Positions 43,203 to 53,351 of a stretch of 64,000 bases of DNA are shown here, in pieces (the first letter of the stretch is position 1; every line of letters begins with the position of its first letter). A program made the position numbers and the translations under genes. The stretch is from positions 186,001-250,000 of the forward strand of contig NZ_FNUJ01000006.1 in the NCBI RefSeq assembly GCF_900107925.1. Reading direction: 5' to 3'. The notes below the pieces were generated by a model, which saw nothing but the letters and a program-made list of their open reading frames with translations, searched no databases and was not told the DNA's origin. The DNA comes from Amycolatopsis pretoriensis. GTDB taxonomy: Bacteria > Actinomycetota > Actinomycetes > Mycobacteriales > Pseudonocardiaceae.

Positions 43203-43612
43203 ATGGCGTCCCACCTGGAGACCGAGCGGTTGACCCTGCGCCCGTGGGCCGATTCGGACGCCGCCGACCTCCGCGCGCTGCACGCAGAATCGCCCTGCTG
43301 CCGATCGTGCGCCGCGCCGAAGGCGACTTCATCGGTTACTGCGGCCTGATCATCGGCCGGTCGACGCTCGACGAACCGGAGATCGCGTACGAGCTGTTCC
43401 GGCGCGCGCACGGCCGAGGCTACGCCACCGAAGCGGCCGACGCGGTGCTCGGCGCGGCGGAAGCGACCGGGCGGAACCGGCTCTGGGCGACCGTCGGCGC
43501 CGGTAACACCGCATCGTTCCGCGTCCTCGAGAAGCTGGGCTTCGTACGGGATCACGTGTCCGCGGAGGACAGCGGCGAAATCGTGTGGCTCACCCGCATC
43601 TTGCGCAGCTAA
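43203..43612 (+). pseudogene. GNAT acetyltransferase with internal deletion and frameshift
   Basis: The reading begins MASHLETERLTLRPWADSDA and runs to ALHAE in one frame, about base 43290. It resumes in another frame as RIALLPIVRRAEGDFIGYCG through to ILRS and a stop. The region normally between helix 1 and beta-strand 4 (about 35-40 residues) is gone. The acetyl-CoA-binding part (RRAHGRGYATEAADAV) is intact. It belongs to the RimJ/RimL-like group, and the protein is probably not functional. It ends tail to tail with the NmrA-like gene. Confidence 0.72.
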
Positions 43613-44433
43613 GCGAACACCGTCCGATTGGCCTCGACCCACTCCGCGTACGTAGTTCCCTTGCGCCCCAACAACTCCTCGATCACACCCGTCGGCACCT
43701 GCGGGTGGCGCAGCGTCTCCTCGAAACCGTCGAGCAACCAGTCGACCGCCTGCTCCGGGACGCCGTACCCGATCCACTGCGCGCGTTGTTCGGCGCGACT
43801 CAGCTCGCGGAAGCGGATTTCCTTCCCCAGCACCGATCCCAGCGTCGCGACCTGTCCGCGCAGGCTGATCGCTTCCGGTCCACTGAGGACGTACGTCGCC
43901 CCGATGTGGCCGTCCGAAACCAGCACTTGGGCCGCGACCGCCGCGATGTCGCCGAGGTCGATCGGGGTCTGGGTCGCGTCGCCGTAGGCCGTCGCCACCT
44001 CGCCCGCGCGGACCATGTCCGCCCAGTCGAGCGTGTTGTTCATGAAGACGCCGGGGCGCAGGAACGTCCAGTCGAACCCCGCCTCCCGGACGGCGGCCTC
44101 CACCGCGCCGTACTCGTTGCCGCTGGAGCCTTCGTGACCGTCACCGACGCTGCTCCCCGACAGCGCGACGACCCGGTTGACGCCGGCCTCGGTGGCCAGT
44201 TCGCAGAACCGCCGGACGGTCCGCGCCATGGGCGCCAGGTAGACCGCCGAGACGCCCTCGAGGGGCAGCGTCAAGGGCCGCGCCAGCGACCCGACGACCA
44301 CCTCGGCCTCCGGCGGCAGCCGAGCGCGCGAGGGATCGACGGTCAGCGCCCGCACGGGCGCGCCCGACGCCAGCAGTTCGTCAACCACCAGCCGTCCCAC
44401 GTTGCCGGTCGCGCCGGTCACCAGGATCGTCAT
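43609..44433 (-). CDS. NmrA-like NAD(P)-binding protein
   Basis: A 274-residue atypical SDR of the NmrA/HSCARG or quinone-oxidoreductase-2 type. The Rossmann motif is ILVTGATGNVGRLVVDELLA. There is no YxxxK triad, as usual for this group, and FLRPGVFMNNTLDWADMVRA is the typical mid-region. Members act as NADPH sensors or reductases. ATG 44433 is preceded by GAGGAGG at five bases. Immediately upstream lies a 42-bp palindrome that should govern its transcription; the expected TetR/HxlR-type regulator is absent from the neighbourhood. Confidence 0.9.
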   Translation of the reverse strand: MTILVTGATGNVGRLVVDELLASGAPVRALTVDPSRARLPPEAEVVVGSLARPLTLPLEGVSAVYLAPMARTVRRFCELATEAGVNRVVALSGSSVGDGHEGSSGNEYGAVEAAVREAGFDWTFLRPGVFMNNTLDWADMVRAGEVATAYGDATQTPIDLGDIAAVAAQVLVSDGHIGATYVLSGPEAISLRGQVATLGSVLGKEIRFRELSRAEQRAQWIGYGVPEQAVDWLLDGFEETLRHPQVPTGVIEELLGRKGTTYAEWVEANRTVFA

Positions 44434-44444
44434 GACGCCCTCCT

Positions 44445-44486
44445 CATTGTCGTATGCCGTACGAGATCGTACGGCATACGACAATG
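44445..44486. promoter_or_regulatory. 42-bp palindromic operator
   Basis: Arms of 20 bp (44445-44464 and 44467-44486) are perfect reverse complements around a two-base centre. Each arm contains a smaller palindrome, CGTA-TGCCG-TACG, so the site can be read as two adjacent operator units. It lies between the start of the NmrA-like gene and the divergent OLD-like gene. Confidence 0.85.
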
Positions 44487-44550
44487 CGACCGCATCCCCG
44501 TTTCGGATACGGTTGCCGTCCGCCAGGTGGGACGAGAAGGTGCATGGCTC

Positions 44551-46038
44551 TTGGGTGAGCGCAAGGACGTCTGGAAAAGGCTGGAGCAGGCGAAGCCGAC
44601 AGGCTTGGAACGCCTCTCGATCGCCGCTTCGCCGGTATTCGCGCCAGGCGATCTCGAGTGGGACCGGTTCACCGTCGTGACGGGCAACCACGGTGCCGGC
44701 AAGTCCTACCTCTTGAGGACGTTGACGGCTGCCTTTCCGGAACGTCCGAAGCTGAAACCGACCGGGCCGCCGTACGAGGTCGATTCTCTACGCGCCGAGG
44801 CGATGACCGGCCGTTACGTCCTGCACCACCGCGCGAGGGGGGCGACCACTTGGGAGGCCGACCTCGGCAAACCGTCCGAGGAACGGCTCAGCGGCTCCGT
44901 CTTGACGCAGGAAAGCCCCCTGCCCTTCGGCGAGTACCTGGACGCCGGCTCGGCCTTCGAAACCGACTACTACTGGGCGTTCGACTCCAGTTCCTACTTC
45001 GACGAGGAGACGAAGAAGCACCTCACGGAAGGCCCGTTTCCTTTCTCCGCCGAAGAAGCACGTGCGCTGCGCGCCATCACCGGCCGCCACTACGATGAAC
45101 TCCGTTGGTACAGCTTCCAAGCCGAGGAAGGTCTCTTCGTACCGCTACCGGAGGGCGTGATCGACGGGCAAGTAGTCACGGCAGCCCGGATGAGCCGCGG
45201 CGAGCTGTGGGTCCACTTCCTGCTGTACCACCTGCGCCGGGCTCCCGCCGGCAGCACTATCGTCATAGACGAACCCGAGACCTACCTCTCGCCGATCGGG
45301 CACGTTGCTCTCATCGACGAATTGGCCCGCCGTACGTTGGCTCACGGCGTTCAGACGATCATCGCCACGCACTCGACTGCCATGATCTCGCGCGTCCCTC
45401 CGGCGATGCTGCGCGTGCTCACGCCGGGTCCGGACGGAACCAGGGTGATCCGTCCGGTGAGCACCGGGGCGGCGCTCCACACCGTGGGACACCGGATTCC
45501 GGTCAGTGGCGTGATCTTCGTGGAGGACGAGGTAGCGAAGCGGATGGTGACCGCGGCCTTGGCGCGACTCGATCGCACGCTGGCCGAGCAGGTCGACGTC
45601 GTCGCCGCGAAAGGCGCCGGCGAAGCGCTGGCAGGAGCGCGCGTGTTGAACCGATCGCGGACACTGCGGGTCTGCGCGCTGCTCGACGGCGACCAACGGG
45701 GAAACCTCGGTACCGGCCACGACTTCCCGGTGGCCGTCCTGCCGGGCGAATCGCCCGACGACGAGCTGCTCCGGCGCGTGCGAGCCGACCCTCGCGCGCT
45801 GGCCGAACTGCTGGACCAGTGCGTCGACGACGTCGTCCTGTCGCTGGACAGAGCGCGCTTCGTCCCGCACCAGTTCTGGTGGACCGGTGCGGCGCGGCTG
45901 CTCGGCGTCGACGAAGACGTGCTGATCGGCCACGTCGTCCGGATCTGGTTGCGCGACAGCGAAGTTCAGCAGGAGCTGCGGCTTGTGTTCGCGGACCTCC
46001 GCGAGCGGTGGAGCCGGGCGATCCGGCTCAGGAAGTGA
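44551..46038 (+). CDS. OLD-like ATPase with C-terminal TOPRIM domain
   Basis: A 495-residue protein with an ABC-type ATPase (AAA_15/21). Walker A is TGNHGAGKSYLL (Gly45-Ser52), the signature-like block is MSRGELWVHFLLYHLRR, Walker B is STIVIDEPETYLSP and the His switch is IIATHSTA. From about residue 325 a TOPRIM-like fold follows: acidic GVIFVEDEVAKRM, then LLDGDQRGN and PGESPDDELL. That combination is the overcoming-lysogenisation-defect (OLD) nuclease plan; fused PARIS-type AAA/TOPRIM proteins are an alternative. An anti-phage or DNA-repair role is likely. Start is uncertain: TTG 44551 (GAGAAGG ten bases upstream) or GTG 44527. It ends 11 bp inside ftsQ. Confidence 0.75.
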   Translation: MGERKDVWKRLEQAKPTGLERLSIAASPVFAPGDLEWDRFTVVTGNHGAGKSYLLRTLTAAFPERPKLKPTGPPYEVDSLRAEAMTGRYVLHHRARGATTWEADLGKPSEERLSGSVLTQESPLPFGEYLDAGSAFETDYYWAFDSSSYFDEETKKHLTEGPFPFSAEEARALRAITGRHYDELRWYSFQAEEGLFVPLPEGVIDGQVVTAARMSRGELWVHFLLYHLRRAPAGSTIVIDEPETYLSPIGHVALIDELARRTLAHGVQTIIATHSTAMISRVPPAMLRVLTPGPDGTRVIRPVSTGAALHTVGHRIPVSGVIFVEDEVAKRMVTAALARLDRTLAEQVDVVAAKGAGEALAGARVLNRSRTLRVCALLDGDQRGNLGTGHDFPVAVLPGESPDDELLRRVRADPRALAELLDQCVDDVVLSLDRARFVPHQFWWTGAARLLGVDEDVLIGHVVRIWLRDSEVQQELRLVFADLRERWSRAIRLRK

Positions 46039-46864
46039 TGGTCGGCAGCTCGGGCGCCGCGACGTCGTAGACCTTGCCCTCCTGGGTCAGCAGCGCCGCC
46101 AGGACCTTCGCCTTCCGGTCCGTCTGCTCCGCCGTTCCCCAGCGGACGATCTTCCCGCTCGACAACGTGAACTCCACGCTCGCCGGGGTCTTCGCCGTCG
46201 CCGTGGTGACCTGCTTCAGCAGCTGCTCCGGGATCACCCCGAGCACCGCCGTCACCGCGCGCGTCACCGGGTCGTCCGCCGAGACCTTGGGCAGACGCAG
46301 CTCCGGCAGCCCCGCGGGCCGCGACGGCACCGTCTTGAACACCACCCCGCCGCCGTCGACCAGGTGGACTCCGTCGCCGCCCGGGCCGCTGTCGAAGAAC
46401 GCGATCGCCGTGCGCTCGGTCACCGTGATCTCGACCGTGCTCGGCCACGAGCGCGACACCTCGACCGTCGCGATGCCCGGCATCGCCGCCACGCGGTCGC
46501 GGATCTCGTCCGTGCTCAACCGCAGCATCGGCTTGTCCAGCGGGACCGCCGCCACCGCGCGGATCTGGTCCGCCGTCACCGTCCGGGAGCCGCTGACCGA
46601 GACGTCCTGGGCCCCGAGCATCGAGCTGAAGAACAGCAGGTACACCAACGCGATCACGGTCAGCAGCGACAGCAGCGCCACCCACCGGCGCCGGATCTCC
46701 ACCCGCCGGTTCGGCCGGTTGCGCGGCGCCGAACGGGCGACCCGGGTCCGGCGGCGCTCCTCCTCGGAGCGCCGCCCCCGGCGTTCGCGGGCCAGGGTGG
46801 CGCGATCCGGTGCCTCCTCCGCCGAGGAGGAGGGCGGACGGCGGCGTTCCCTGGTCGGACTCAT
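46028..46864 (-). CDS. ftsQ: division protein FtsQ/DivIB
   Basis: A bitopic member of the divisome core (FtsQLB) of 278 residues. A long basic cytoplasmic N-terminus (RRGRRSEEERRRTRVARSAP) precedes one helix (VALLSLLTVIALVYLLFFSS). The POTRA domain (VSVSGSRTVTADQIRAVAAV) and the FtsQ beta domain (STVEITVTERTAIAFFDSGP) follow. It starts four bases after the murC stop. Downstream, instead of ftsZ, lies the convergent OLD-like gene overlapping by 11 bp, which must end the dcw transcript here. Confidence 0.94.
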   Translation of the reverse strand: MSPTRERRRPPSSSAEEAPDRATLARERRGRRSEEERRRTRVARSAPRNRPNRRVEIRRRWVALLSLLTVIALVYLLFFSSMLGAQDVSVSGSRTVTADQIRAVAAVPLDKPMLRLSTDEIRDRVAAMPGIATVEVSRSWPSTVEITVTERTAIAFFDSGPGGDGVHLVDGGGVVFKTVPSRPAGLPELRLPKVSADDPVTRAVTAVLGVIPEQLLKQVTTATAKTPASVEFTLSSGKIVRWGTAEQTDRKAKVLAALLTQEGKVYDVAAPELPTITS

Positions 46865-46868
46865 GGGC

Positions 46869-48257
46869 TCAGCGCTTGTCCAGCTCGGCGAGGATCTCCG
46901 GCCCCAGCTGCGTCACGTCCCCGGCGCCCATGGTGACGACGAGGTCGCCCGCCTGAGCGAGGCTCGCCACCAGCGGAGCGGCCACGTCGAACGCCGGCTC
47001 GTAGCGCACCGACGCCGTCACCTGGTCCGCGATCAACGCGCCCGTGACGCCCGGCTCCGGCTCCTCACGAGCCCCGTAGACGTCCAGCACCACGACCTCG
47101 TCCGCCAGCGACAACGCCGCCGCGAACTCGGCGGAGAACATCTTCGTCCGCGAGTACAGGTGCGGCTGGAACACGACGACGACCCGGCCGGACCCGGCCG
47201 CCGTCCGCACCGCGCGCAGCTGCGCGGCCACCTCGGTCGGGTGGTGGGCGTAGTCGTCGTAGACGCGGACGTCGCCCGCCCGCCCCTTGAACTCGAAGCG
47301 ACGCCGGACGCCGCCGAACGCCGCGAGCCCGTCCGCGAGCTCGGCAGCCGGCGCGCCCAGCTCGATCCCGGCCAGCAGCGCCGCCACGGCGTTGAGCGCC
47401 ATGTGCTCACCCGGCACCGCGACCCGCACCGACAGCTCGGAGCCGTCGAGCAGGAGCCGCACGACGCCGCCGTCGGGCGCCGGGGTGTAGTCCAGGATCC
47501 GGGCGTCCGTCGCCGTGCGCCCGTAGCGACGGACCCGGACGCCCAGCTCCGCGGCCTGCGACCCCAGCTCGTCCGCCGCCGCGTCGTCAGCGCAGACGAT
47601 CAGCAGCCCGCCCGGCACGATCCGGCCGACGAACTCGGTGAACACCTTCGTGTACGCCTCGGCCGTGCCGTGGTGGTCCAGGTGGTCCGGCTCGACGTTC
47701 GTCACGACCGCGACCGACGGCGAATACGTCAGGAACGAGCCGTCGCTCTCGTCGGCCTCGGCGACGAAGATGCCGCCCTCACCGTGGTGGGCGTTGGCGC
47801 CGGACTCGTTCAAGTCGCCGCCGATGGCGAACGACGGGTCGAGCCGGCAGTGCTGCAGCGCCACCGTGAGCATCGACGTCGTCGACGTTTTGCCGTGCGT
47901 ACCCGCGATGCAGGCGACGCGGTGGCCTTCCATCAGCCCGGCCAGCGCCTGCGCCCGGTGCAGCACCGGGATCCCCGCCTCACGTGCCGCGACCAGCTCC
48001 GGGTTGGTCTCCTTGATCGCCGTCGAGACGACCACCGCGGACGGCGGCTGCGAAAGGGCGGAGATGTTCGAAGCGGCCTGGCCGACGAACAGCTCGGCGC
48101 CCTGGGCCCGCAGCGAGAGCAGCGCGCGCGACTCCTTGGCGTCCGAACCCGATACGAAAGCCCCACGCGCCAGCAGGATCCGCGCGATGCCGGACATGCC
48201 GGCGCCGCCGATCCCGATCAGGTGCGCCCGGCGCAGCTCCTCAGGCAACTCAAGCAC
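46869..48257 (-). CDS. murC: UDP-N-acetylmuramate-L-alanine ligase
   Basis: Adds L-Ala to UDP-MurNAc in the cytoplasm with ATP. The 462-residue protein has the N-terminal UDP-binding part ([20 protein letters not shown]), the Mur ligase P-loop [12 protein letters not shown], the central EADESDGSF block and [12 protein letters not shown] before the C-terminal domain. Start GTG 48257 overlaps the murG stop by eight bases. Confidence 0.97.
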   Translation of the reverse strand: MLELPEELRRAHLIGIGGAGMSGIARILLARGAFVSGSDAKESRALLSLRAQGAELFVGQAASNISALSQPPSAVVVSTAIKETNPELVAAREAGIPVLHRAQALAGLMEGHRVACIAGTHGKTSTTSMLTVALQHCRLDPSFAIGGDLNESGANAHHGEGGIFVAEADESDGSFLTYSPSVAVVTNVEPDHLDHHGTAEAYTKVFTEFVGRIVPGGLLIVCADDAAADELGSQAAELGVRVRRYGRTATDARILDYTPAPDGGVVRLLLDGSELSVRVAVPGEHMALNAVAALLAGIELGAPAAELADGLAAFGGVRRRFEFKGRAGDVRVYDDYAHHPTEVAAQLRAVRTAAGSGRVVVVFQPHLYSRTKMFSAEFAAALSLADEVVVLDVYGAREEPEPGVTGALIADQVTASVRYEPAFDVAAPLVASLAQAGDLVVTMGAGDVTQLGPEILAELDKR

Positions 48258-49374
48258 CGGCGGCCTCCAAGACGATGCGGGCGAGGGTCTCGTCGGCCTC
48301 GCGGTGGCCCATGCCGACCGCCGCCGCGCCCATCTTCGCGACGCGGTCGGCGTCGGTGACCAGCGGGACGACCAGCTCGGCGACCTTGGCCGGGGAGAGG
48401 TCGGGGTCGGCGACCATCAGCGCCGCCCCGGCGTCGACGGCCGGACGCGCGTTGGTGGCCTGCTCGCCGTTGCCGATCGGCAGCGGCACGAACACCGCGG
48501 GCAGCCCGACCGAGGTCGCCTCGGCGACCGTCATCGCGCCCGAGCGGCAGATCGCGACGTCAGCGGCTGCGTAGGCGAGGTCCATCCGCTCCAGGTACGG
48601 CACCGGCACGTACGCCGGGCGGCCCGGGAACTCCTGCACGACCAGGGTGTTCTTCGGGCCGTGCGCGTGCAGCACGCCGACACCCGCGTCGGCCAGGTCC
48701 TTGGCCGCGCCGGACACGGCGGCGTTGATCGACTGCGCGCCCTGCGAACCGCCGAACACCAGCAGCGTCGGCGCGTCCGGGTCGAGCCCGAAGTGCGCGC
48801 GGGCCTCGGCGCGCAGCGCGGCGCGGTCGAGCGACGTGATCGACCGGCGCAGCGGGATCCCGACGACCTCGGCCTTCGGCAGCGGCGTCCCCGGGACGGC
48901 GACCGCGACGCGGCGCGCGAACCGCGCACCCACCTTGTTCGCCAGGCCCGGCGACTGGTTGGCCTCGTGCACGACGATCGGGACGCGCCCGCGCGCGGCC
49001 AGGTAGGCGGGCAGGGCGACGTAGCCGCCGAAGCCGACGACGACGTCCGCGCCGACCCGGTCGAGCACCTCGCGGGTCTTGCGGACCGAGTCGCGGACCT
49101 TCAGCGGCAGCCGCAGCAGCTCCGGTGTCGGCTTGCGGGGCAGCGGCACCGGCGGGATCAGCTCCAGCTCGTAGCCGCGGGCCGGGACGAGCTTGTTCTC
49201 CAGGCCGCGCTCGGTGCCCAGCGCCACGACCGTCGCGTCCGGGCGCAGCCGCTTGACGGCGTCGGCCAGGGCGAGGGCGGGTTCGATGTGTCCTGCGGTG
49301 CCACCTCCGGCGACCACGACCACGGGCGCCTTGCCCGCGGCCGACCGCTCGGTTCCCTTGACGGGCTTACTCAC
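48250..49374 (-). CDS. murG: lipid II synthase (UDP-GlcNAc transferase)
   Basis: Transfers GlcNAc to lipid I on the inner membrane face to make lipid II. The 374-residue GT-B enzyme shows the N-terminal glycine loop [36 protein letters not shown], and the C-terminal donor site [14 protein letters not shown] with [21 protein letters not shown] use GTG 49374, which has GGAGAGG at six bases and a GTGA overlap with ftsW; the TTG one codon earlier is too close to the ribosome binding site. Confidence 0.97.
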   Translation of the reverse strand: MSKPVKGTERSAAGKAPVVVVAGGGTAGHIEPALALADAVKRLRPDATVVALGTERGLENKLVPARGYELELIPPVPLPRKPTPELLRLPLKVRDSVRKTREVLDRVGADVVVGFGGYVALPAYLAARGRVPIVVHEANQSPGLANKVGARFARRVAVAVPGTPLPKAEVVGIPLRRSITSLDRAALRAEARAHFGLDPDAPTLLVFGGSQGAQSINAAVSGAAKDLADAGVGVLHAHGPKNTLVVQEFPGRPAYVPVPYLERMDLAYAAADVAICRSGAMTVAEATSVGLPAVFVPLPIGNGEQATNARPAVDAGAALMVADPDLSPAKVAELVVPLVTDADRVAKMGAAAVGMGHREADETLARIVLEAAGA

Positions 49375-50873
49375 CAATGACCTCTCCGGTTCGCGGTACT
49401 CCGGGTACCACGGCTCGCTGTTGTCCGCGCGGCCCCGCCGCGAGACGTGGCCGTGCTCGTCCGTGCCGCGCTGCGGCGCACCGGTTCGCGGACCGACCTG
49501 CGTCGTTCCTGCGCCGGGGCGGGCCGCGCCGCACGGGGCGCGGGCCTGGCCGCCTTCGCCCCGCCGCGGCCCGCTCCCTTGCGGGAGGAGGGCGGGCGGT
49601 ACGGGTCGGGCGCGGGCAGCCGCAGCAGGCGTCCGAATTTACCCGGCCCCTGTGTGCGCAGCGCGGCCACCGCCTCCGGTTCGTGCCGGGCGGCGTTCGC
49701 GAGCACGCCCATGATGAGCATGGTGATCACCAGCGAGGTGCCGCCGTAGGAGATCAGCGGCAGCGTGACACCGGTGACCGGCAGCAGGCCGACGACGTAG
49801 CCGATGTTGATGCCGGCCTGCGCCACCAGGAACACCGTGAGCGTGCCGGAGACGATCCGGATCCACGGGTCGATGTTGCGGGTGGCGATCCGCAGGCCCA
49901 CGATCGCGACCCCGGCGAAGAGGGCGAGCACGACGACGCAGCCGATCAGCCCGAGCTCTTCGCCGATCAGGGCGAAGATGAAGTCGTTCTGCACGTTCGG
50001 CAGGTAGTTCCAGCTCGCGGCGCCCTGGCCGAGGCCCTTGCCGAGCAGGCCGCCGTCGGCCAGCGCGAGCTTGGCCTGGTTGGCCTGGAAGCCCCCGGCG
50101 CTGACGTCGGCGTCCGGCGAGAGGAACGACATGACCCGGTCGAGCCGGTAGGGCGCGATGACGGCGAGCACGAGCACGCCGGCCAGGCCGCCCGCGAGGA
50201 TCACGCCGAACAGCCGTTTCGGCGCGCCGGCGAACCACAGCAGCGCGAGCAGGACGACCGCGAGGGTGACCGTGCCGCCGAGGTCCGGCTGCAGCATGAC
50301 CAGGGCGAACATCAGCAGCGCGATCGGCACGACCGGCACCAGCAGGTGCCGCCACTGGTGGATCACGTTGTACTTGATCACCAGGATGTGGGCGCCCCAG
50401 AAGGCCAGCGCGACCTTCGCGGCCTCGACCGGCTGGAACGTGAAGTCGCCGAGCTTGAACCAGCCCTGCGAGCCGTTGACCGTCGAGCCGAGCGGGGTCA
50501 GCACGAGCACCAGCAGGCCGAGGCAGATCACCGTCGCGGTGGCCGACATCGCGCGGATCCGCTCCAGCTTGACCCGCAGGCCCAGCCAGAAGACGACCGC
50601 GCCGATGGCGACGAACACCAGGTGCTTGACGAACAGCGAGTACACGCCGCTGCCGGTCTTCGGGTTGTAGGACGCGACCGACGACGCCGAGAGCACCATG
50701 ACGGCGCCGATCACGGTGAGCACGCCGGTGAGGGCGAGCACGAGGTGGAACGACGCGAGCGGGCGCGAGAGCCACGCGGTCAGCGCGGTCCGGAAGGCGA
50801 CGAACCCGCTTTCCTTGCGCTCGCGGCGCGGCCGCTTCGGCGGTGTCTTGGGCTTAGGCTCAGTGACCGTCAC
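49371..50873 (-). CDS. ftsW: septal peptidoglycan glycosyltransferase FtsW
   Basis: A SEDS-family polymerase that partners FtsI. Of 500 residues, about 45-440 form ten helices. Hallmarks include [40 protein letters not shown] (catalytic Asp loop further on in PDLGGT), [17 protein letters not shown] and [13 protein letters not shown] basic C-terminal tail of ~75 residues (Arg/Ala/Thr-rich) extends beyond the family core, as in mycobacteria. Start GTG 50873 lies within the end of murD (14 bp overlap). Confidence 0.95.
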   Translation of the reverse strand: MTVTEPKPKTPPKRPRRERKESGFVAFRTALTAWLSRPLASFHLVLALTGVLTVIGAVMVLSASSVASYNPKTGSGVYSLFVKHLVFVAIGAVVFWLGLRVKLERIRAMSATATVICLGLLVLVLTPLGSTVNGSQGWFKLGDFTFQPVEAAKVALAFWGAHILVIKYNVIHQWRHLLVPVVPIALLMFALVMLQPDLGGTVTLAVVLLALLWFAGAPKRLFGVILAGGLAGVLVLAVIAPYRLDRVMSFLSPDADVSAGGFQANQAKLALADGGLLGKGLGQGAASWNYLPNVQNDFIFALIGEELGLIGCVVVLALFAGVAIVGLRIATRNIDPWIRIVSGTLTVFLVAQAGINIGYVVGLLPVTGVTLPLISYGGTSLVITMLIMGVLANAARHEPEAVAALRTQGPGKFGRLLRLPAPDPYRPPSSRKGAGRGGAKAARPAPRAARPAPAQERRRSVREPVRRSAARTSTATSRGGAARTTASRGTRSTANRRGHW

Positions 50874-52266
50874 TCGGCTCCCCCGCTGCGTCGTCGCGGA
50901 GGACGTGCACCGCCGCGGCGAACGCGTCGCCGCGCTCGCCGTAGTTGCGGAACATGTCCAACGACGCCGCGGCGGGTGCCAGCAGCACCACGTCACCTGG
51001 CCGGGCCATCGCGCTGGCCGCACTCACCGCCGCAGTCATGGGTTCATCGTCACCCGGACGGAGGCTGTTCACCGGGACATCCGGCGCGTGTCGCGCGACC
51101 GCGGCGGCGATCACGGGTGAATCGACGCCGAGTAGCACAACCCCGCGCAGGCGGCCGGCGATACTGCTCACCAGTTCCTCGACCGAAGCGCCCTTGAGCT
51201 GGCCGCCGGCGATCCACACGATCGACTCGTGCGCCCGCAGCGACCCGGCGGCCGCGTGCGGGTTGGTCGCCTTCGAGTCGTTGACGTACCGGACGCCGGC
51301 GACCTCGGCCACCTCGACGGCCCGGTGCGGGGCCGGCTGGTACTCGCGCAGGCCCTTCAGGACGGCCTCCGGCGAGACGCCGTGCGCGCGGGCCAGCGCG
51401 GCCGCGGCCAGGGCGTTCGAGACGTTGTGCGGGCCCGCCGGGCGGACGTCCGAGAGCGTGGCGAGCGCCTCGGCGCTGGTCGCCGGATCGGCGACGAAAG
51501 CGCGGTCGACCAGCAGGTCTTCGACGATCCCCAGTTCGCCGGCCCGCGGGGTGTCGAGCTGGAAGCCGATGCGGCGGGCGCTCTCCGGCGCGTGCGCTTC
51601 GGCGATGCGCGTGGACCACTCGTCGTCGGCGTTGTGCACCGCGACCTTGGCGCGCGTGTAGACGCGCCCCTTCGCGGCCGCGTACTCGTCCATCGAGCCG
51701 TGCCAGTCGATGTGGTCTTCGGCCAGGTTGAGCACGACGGCGGCGTCCGGGGCGAGGGTCGAGGACCAGTGCAGCTGGAAGCTCGACAGCTCGACGGCCA
51801 GCACGTCGTAGCCCGCCCGGACCGCGTCGAGGGCCGCGTAGCCGATGTTCCCGCAGGCCACGGCGTTGGAGCCGGCCGCCTTGAGGATCGACTCGAGCAT
51901 GCCGACGGTGGTCGTCTTGCCGTTGGTGCCGGTCACCACGAGCCAGGACGGCGGGTGCTCGCGCAGCCGCCCGACCCGCCAGGCCAGCTCGACGTCGCCG
52001 ATCACCTCGACGCCGGCCTCGGCCGCGGCCACCAGCAGCGGCGACGTCGGCCGCCAGCCGGGGCTGGTGACGACGAGGACGACGTCTTCCGGGGGTTCGC
52101 TCAGGCCCGGCACCAGCTCAGCACCGAGGCCGTCCAGCTCGGCCAGGCGCTCGGCGTTGCCGTCGGTGACCGTGACGCGCGCGCCGAGGTCGACCAGCAC
52201 GGGCACGATCGACTTGCCGGTGACCCCGGCACCCGCGACGAGAACGTGACGACCGGAGATCTCCAA
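50860..52266 (-). CDS. murD: UDP-N-acetylmuramoylalanine-D-glutamate ligase
   Basis: Adds D-Glu to UDP-MurNAc-L-Ala. The 468-residue product has the N-terminal motif VLVAGAGVTGKSIVPVLVDL, the P-loop VVTGTNGKTTTVGM, NLAEDHIDWHGSMDEYAAAK and YVNDSKATNPHAA. The start is a TTG at 52266, three bases after the mraY stop, with GGAGG six bases upstream. A much longer frame through mraY is an artefact. Confidence 0.96.
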   Translation of the reverse strand: MEISGRHVLVAGAGVTGKSIVPVLVDLGARVTVTDGNAERLAELDGLGAELVPGLSEPPEDVVLVVTSPGWRPTSPLLVAAAEAGVEVIGDVELAWRVGRLREHPPSWLVVTGTNGKTTTVGMLESILKAAGSNAVACGNIGYAALDAVRAGYDVLAVELSSFQLHWSSTLAPDAAVVLNLAEDHIDWHGSMDEYAAAKGRVYTRAKVAVHNADDEWSTRIAEAHAPESARRIGFQLDTPRAGELGIVEDLLVDRAFVADPATSAEALATLSDVRPAGPHNVSNALAAAALARAHGVSPEAVLKGLREYQPAPHRAVEVAEVAGVRYVNDSKATNPHAAAGSLRAHESIVWIAGGQLKGASVEELVSSIAGRLRGVVLLGVDSPVIAAAVARHAPDVPVNSLRPGDDEPMTAAVSAASAMARPGDVVLLAPAAASLDMFRNYGERGDAFAAAVHVLRDDAAGEPSDGH

Positions 52267-52268
52267 CG

Positions 52269-53351
52269 TCAGCCTCCGAAGCCCAGCTGCTCGCTGTAGA
52301 ACAGCCCCAGGCCGAACATGCAGCAGATCGCCGAAAGCAACCAGAACCGGATGATGACCGTGGTTTCCGCCCACCCGGCGAGCTCGAAGTGGTGGTGGAA
52401 CGGGGCCATCCGGAACAGCCTTCGCCGGGTTGTCCGGAACACCGCGATCTGCGCGACCACCGAGATCATCTCGACCATGAACAGGCCGCCGATGACGATG
52501 GCGAGCAGCTCGGTGCGGGTGGTCATCGACAGCCCGGCGACCAGGCCGCCGAGGGCCAGCGAGCCGGTGTCGCCCATGAAGATCTTCGCCGGGGCCGCGT
52601 TCCACCAGAGGAACCCGACGCAGGCGCCGGTGGCCGCCGCGGCGACCACCGCGAGGTCGAGCGGGTCGCGGACGTCGTAGCAGGCCGGCGCCGGGCCGTT
52701 GGCGCAGTTCAGCCGCTCCTGCCAGAACGCGATGACGACGTAGGTCGCCAGCACCATCGCCGCCGAGCCGCCGGCCAGGCCGTCGAGACCGTCGGTGAAG
52801 TTCACCGCGTTCGACCAGCCGGAGATCACGATGTAGCAGAAGATCACGAAGAACACCGCGGGGAACGTGATCAGCGCGAGGTCGCGGACGTAGGAGAGGC
52901 TCTCCGACGCCGGCGTGATGCCGCGCGAGTCCGCGAAGTTCAGGGCCAGCACCGCGAACGCGACCGTGACGACCAGCTGGCCGACCAGCTTCGCGGTCTT
53001 GTTCAGGCCCAGGTTGCGCTGCTTGCGGATCTTGATGAAGTCGTCGAGGAACCCGACGACGCCCAGGCCCACCGCGAGCATCAGCACGAGCAGCCCGGAG
53101 GCCGTCGGCGCGCCGCTGCGGGAGTTGAACATCCAGTTGATCAAGTGCGCGGCGAAGTACCCGATGACCATCGCGATGATGATCGCGACACCACCCATGG
53201 TCGGGGTACCGCGCTTGGACTTGTGTCCCTGCGGGCCTTCTTCGCGGATCTCCTGGCCGAAGCCCTGCCGGGAGAAGACCCGGATCAGGTAGGGCGTCAG
53301 CATGATGGAGACCAGCAGGCCCGCCGCGGCCGCGATCAGGATGCTGATCAC
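52269..53351 (-). CDS. mraY: phospho-MurNAc-pentapeptide translocase
   Basis: Forms lipid I by transferring phospho-MurNAc-pentapeptide to undecaprenyl phosphate. The 360-residue, ten-helix protein carries [20 protein letters not shown], the catalytic Asp pairs in [17 protein letters not shown] and [26 protein letters not shown] and the [11 protein letters not shown] loop. It overlaps the murF stop (ATGA). Confidence 0.98.
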   Translation of the reverse strand: MISILIAAAAGLLVSIMLTPYLIRVFSRQGFGQEIREEGPQGHKSKRGTPTMGGVAIIIAMVIGYFAAHLINWMFNSRSGAPTASGLLVLMLAVGLGVVGFLDDFIKIRKQRNLGLNKTAKLVGQLVVTVAFAVLALNFADSRGITPASESLSYVRDLALITFPAVFFVIFCYIVISGWSNAVNFTDGLDGLAGGSAAMVLATYVVIAFWQERLNCANGPAPACYDVRDPLDLAVVAAAATGACVGFLWWNAAPAKIFMGDTGSLALGGLVAGLSMTTRTELLAIVIGGLFMVEMISVVAQIAVFRTTRRRLFRMAPFHHHFELAGWAETTVIIRFWLLSAICCMFGLGLFYSEQLGFGG

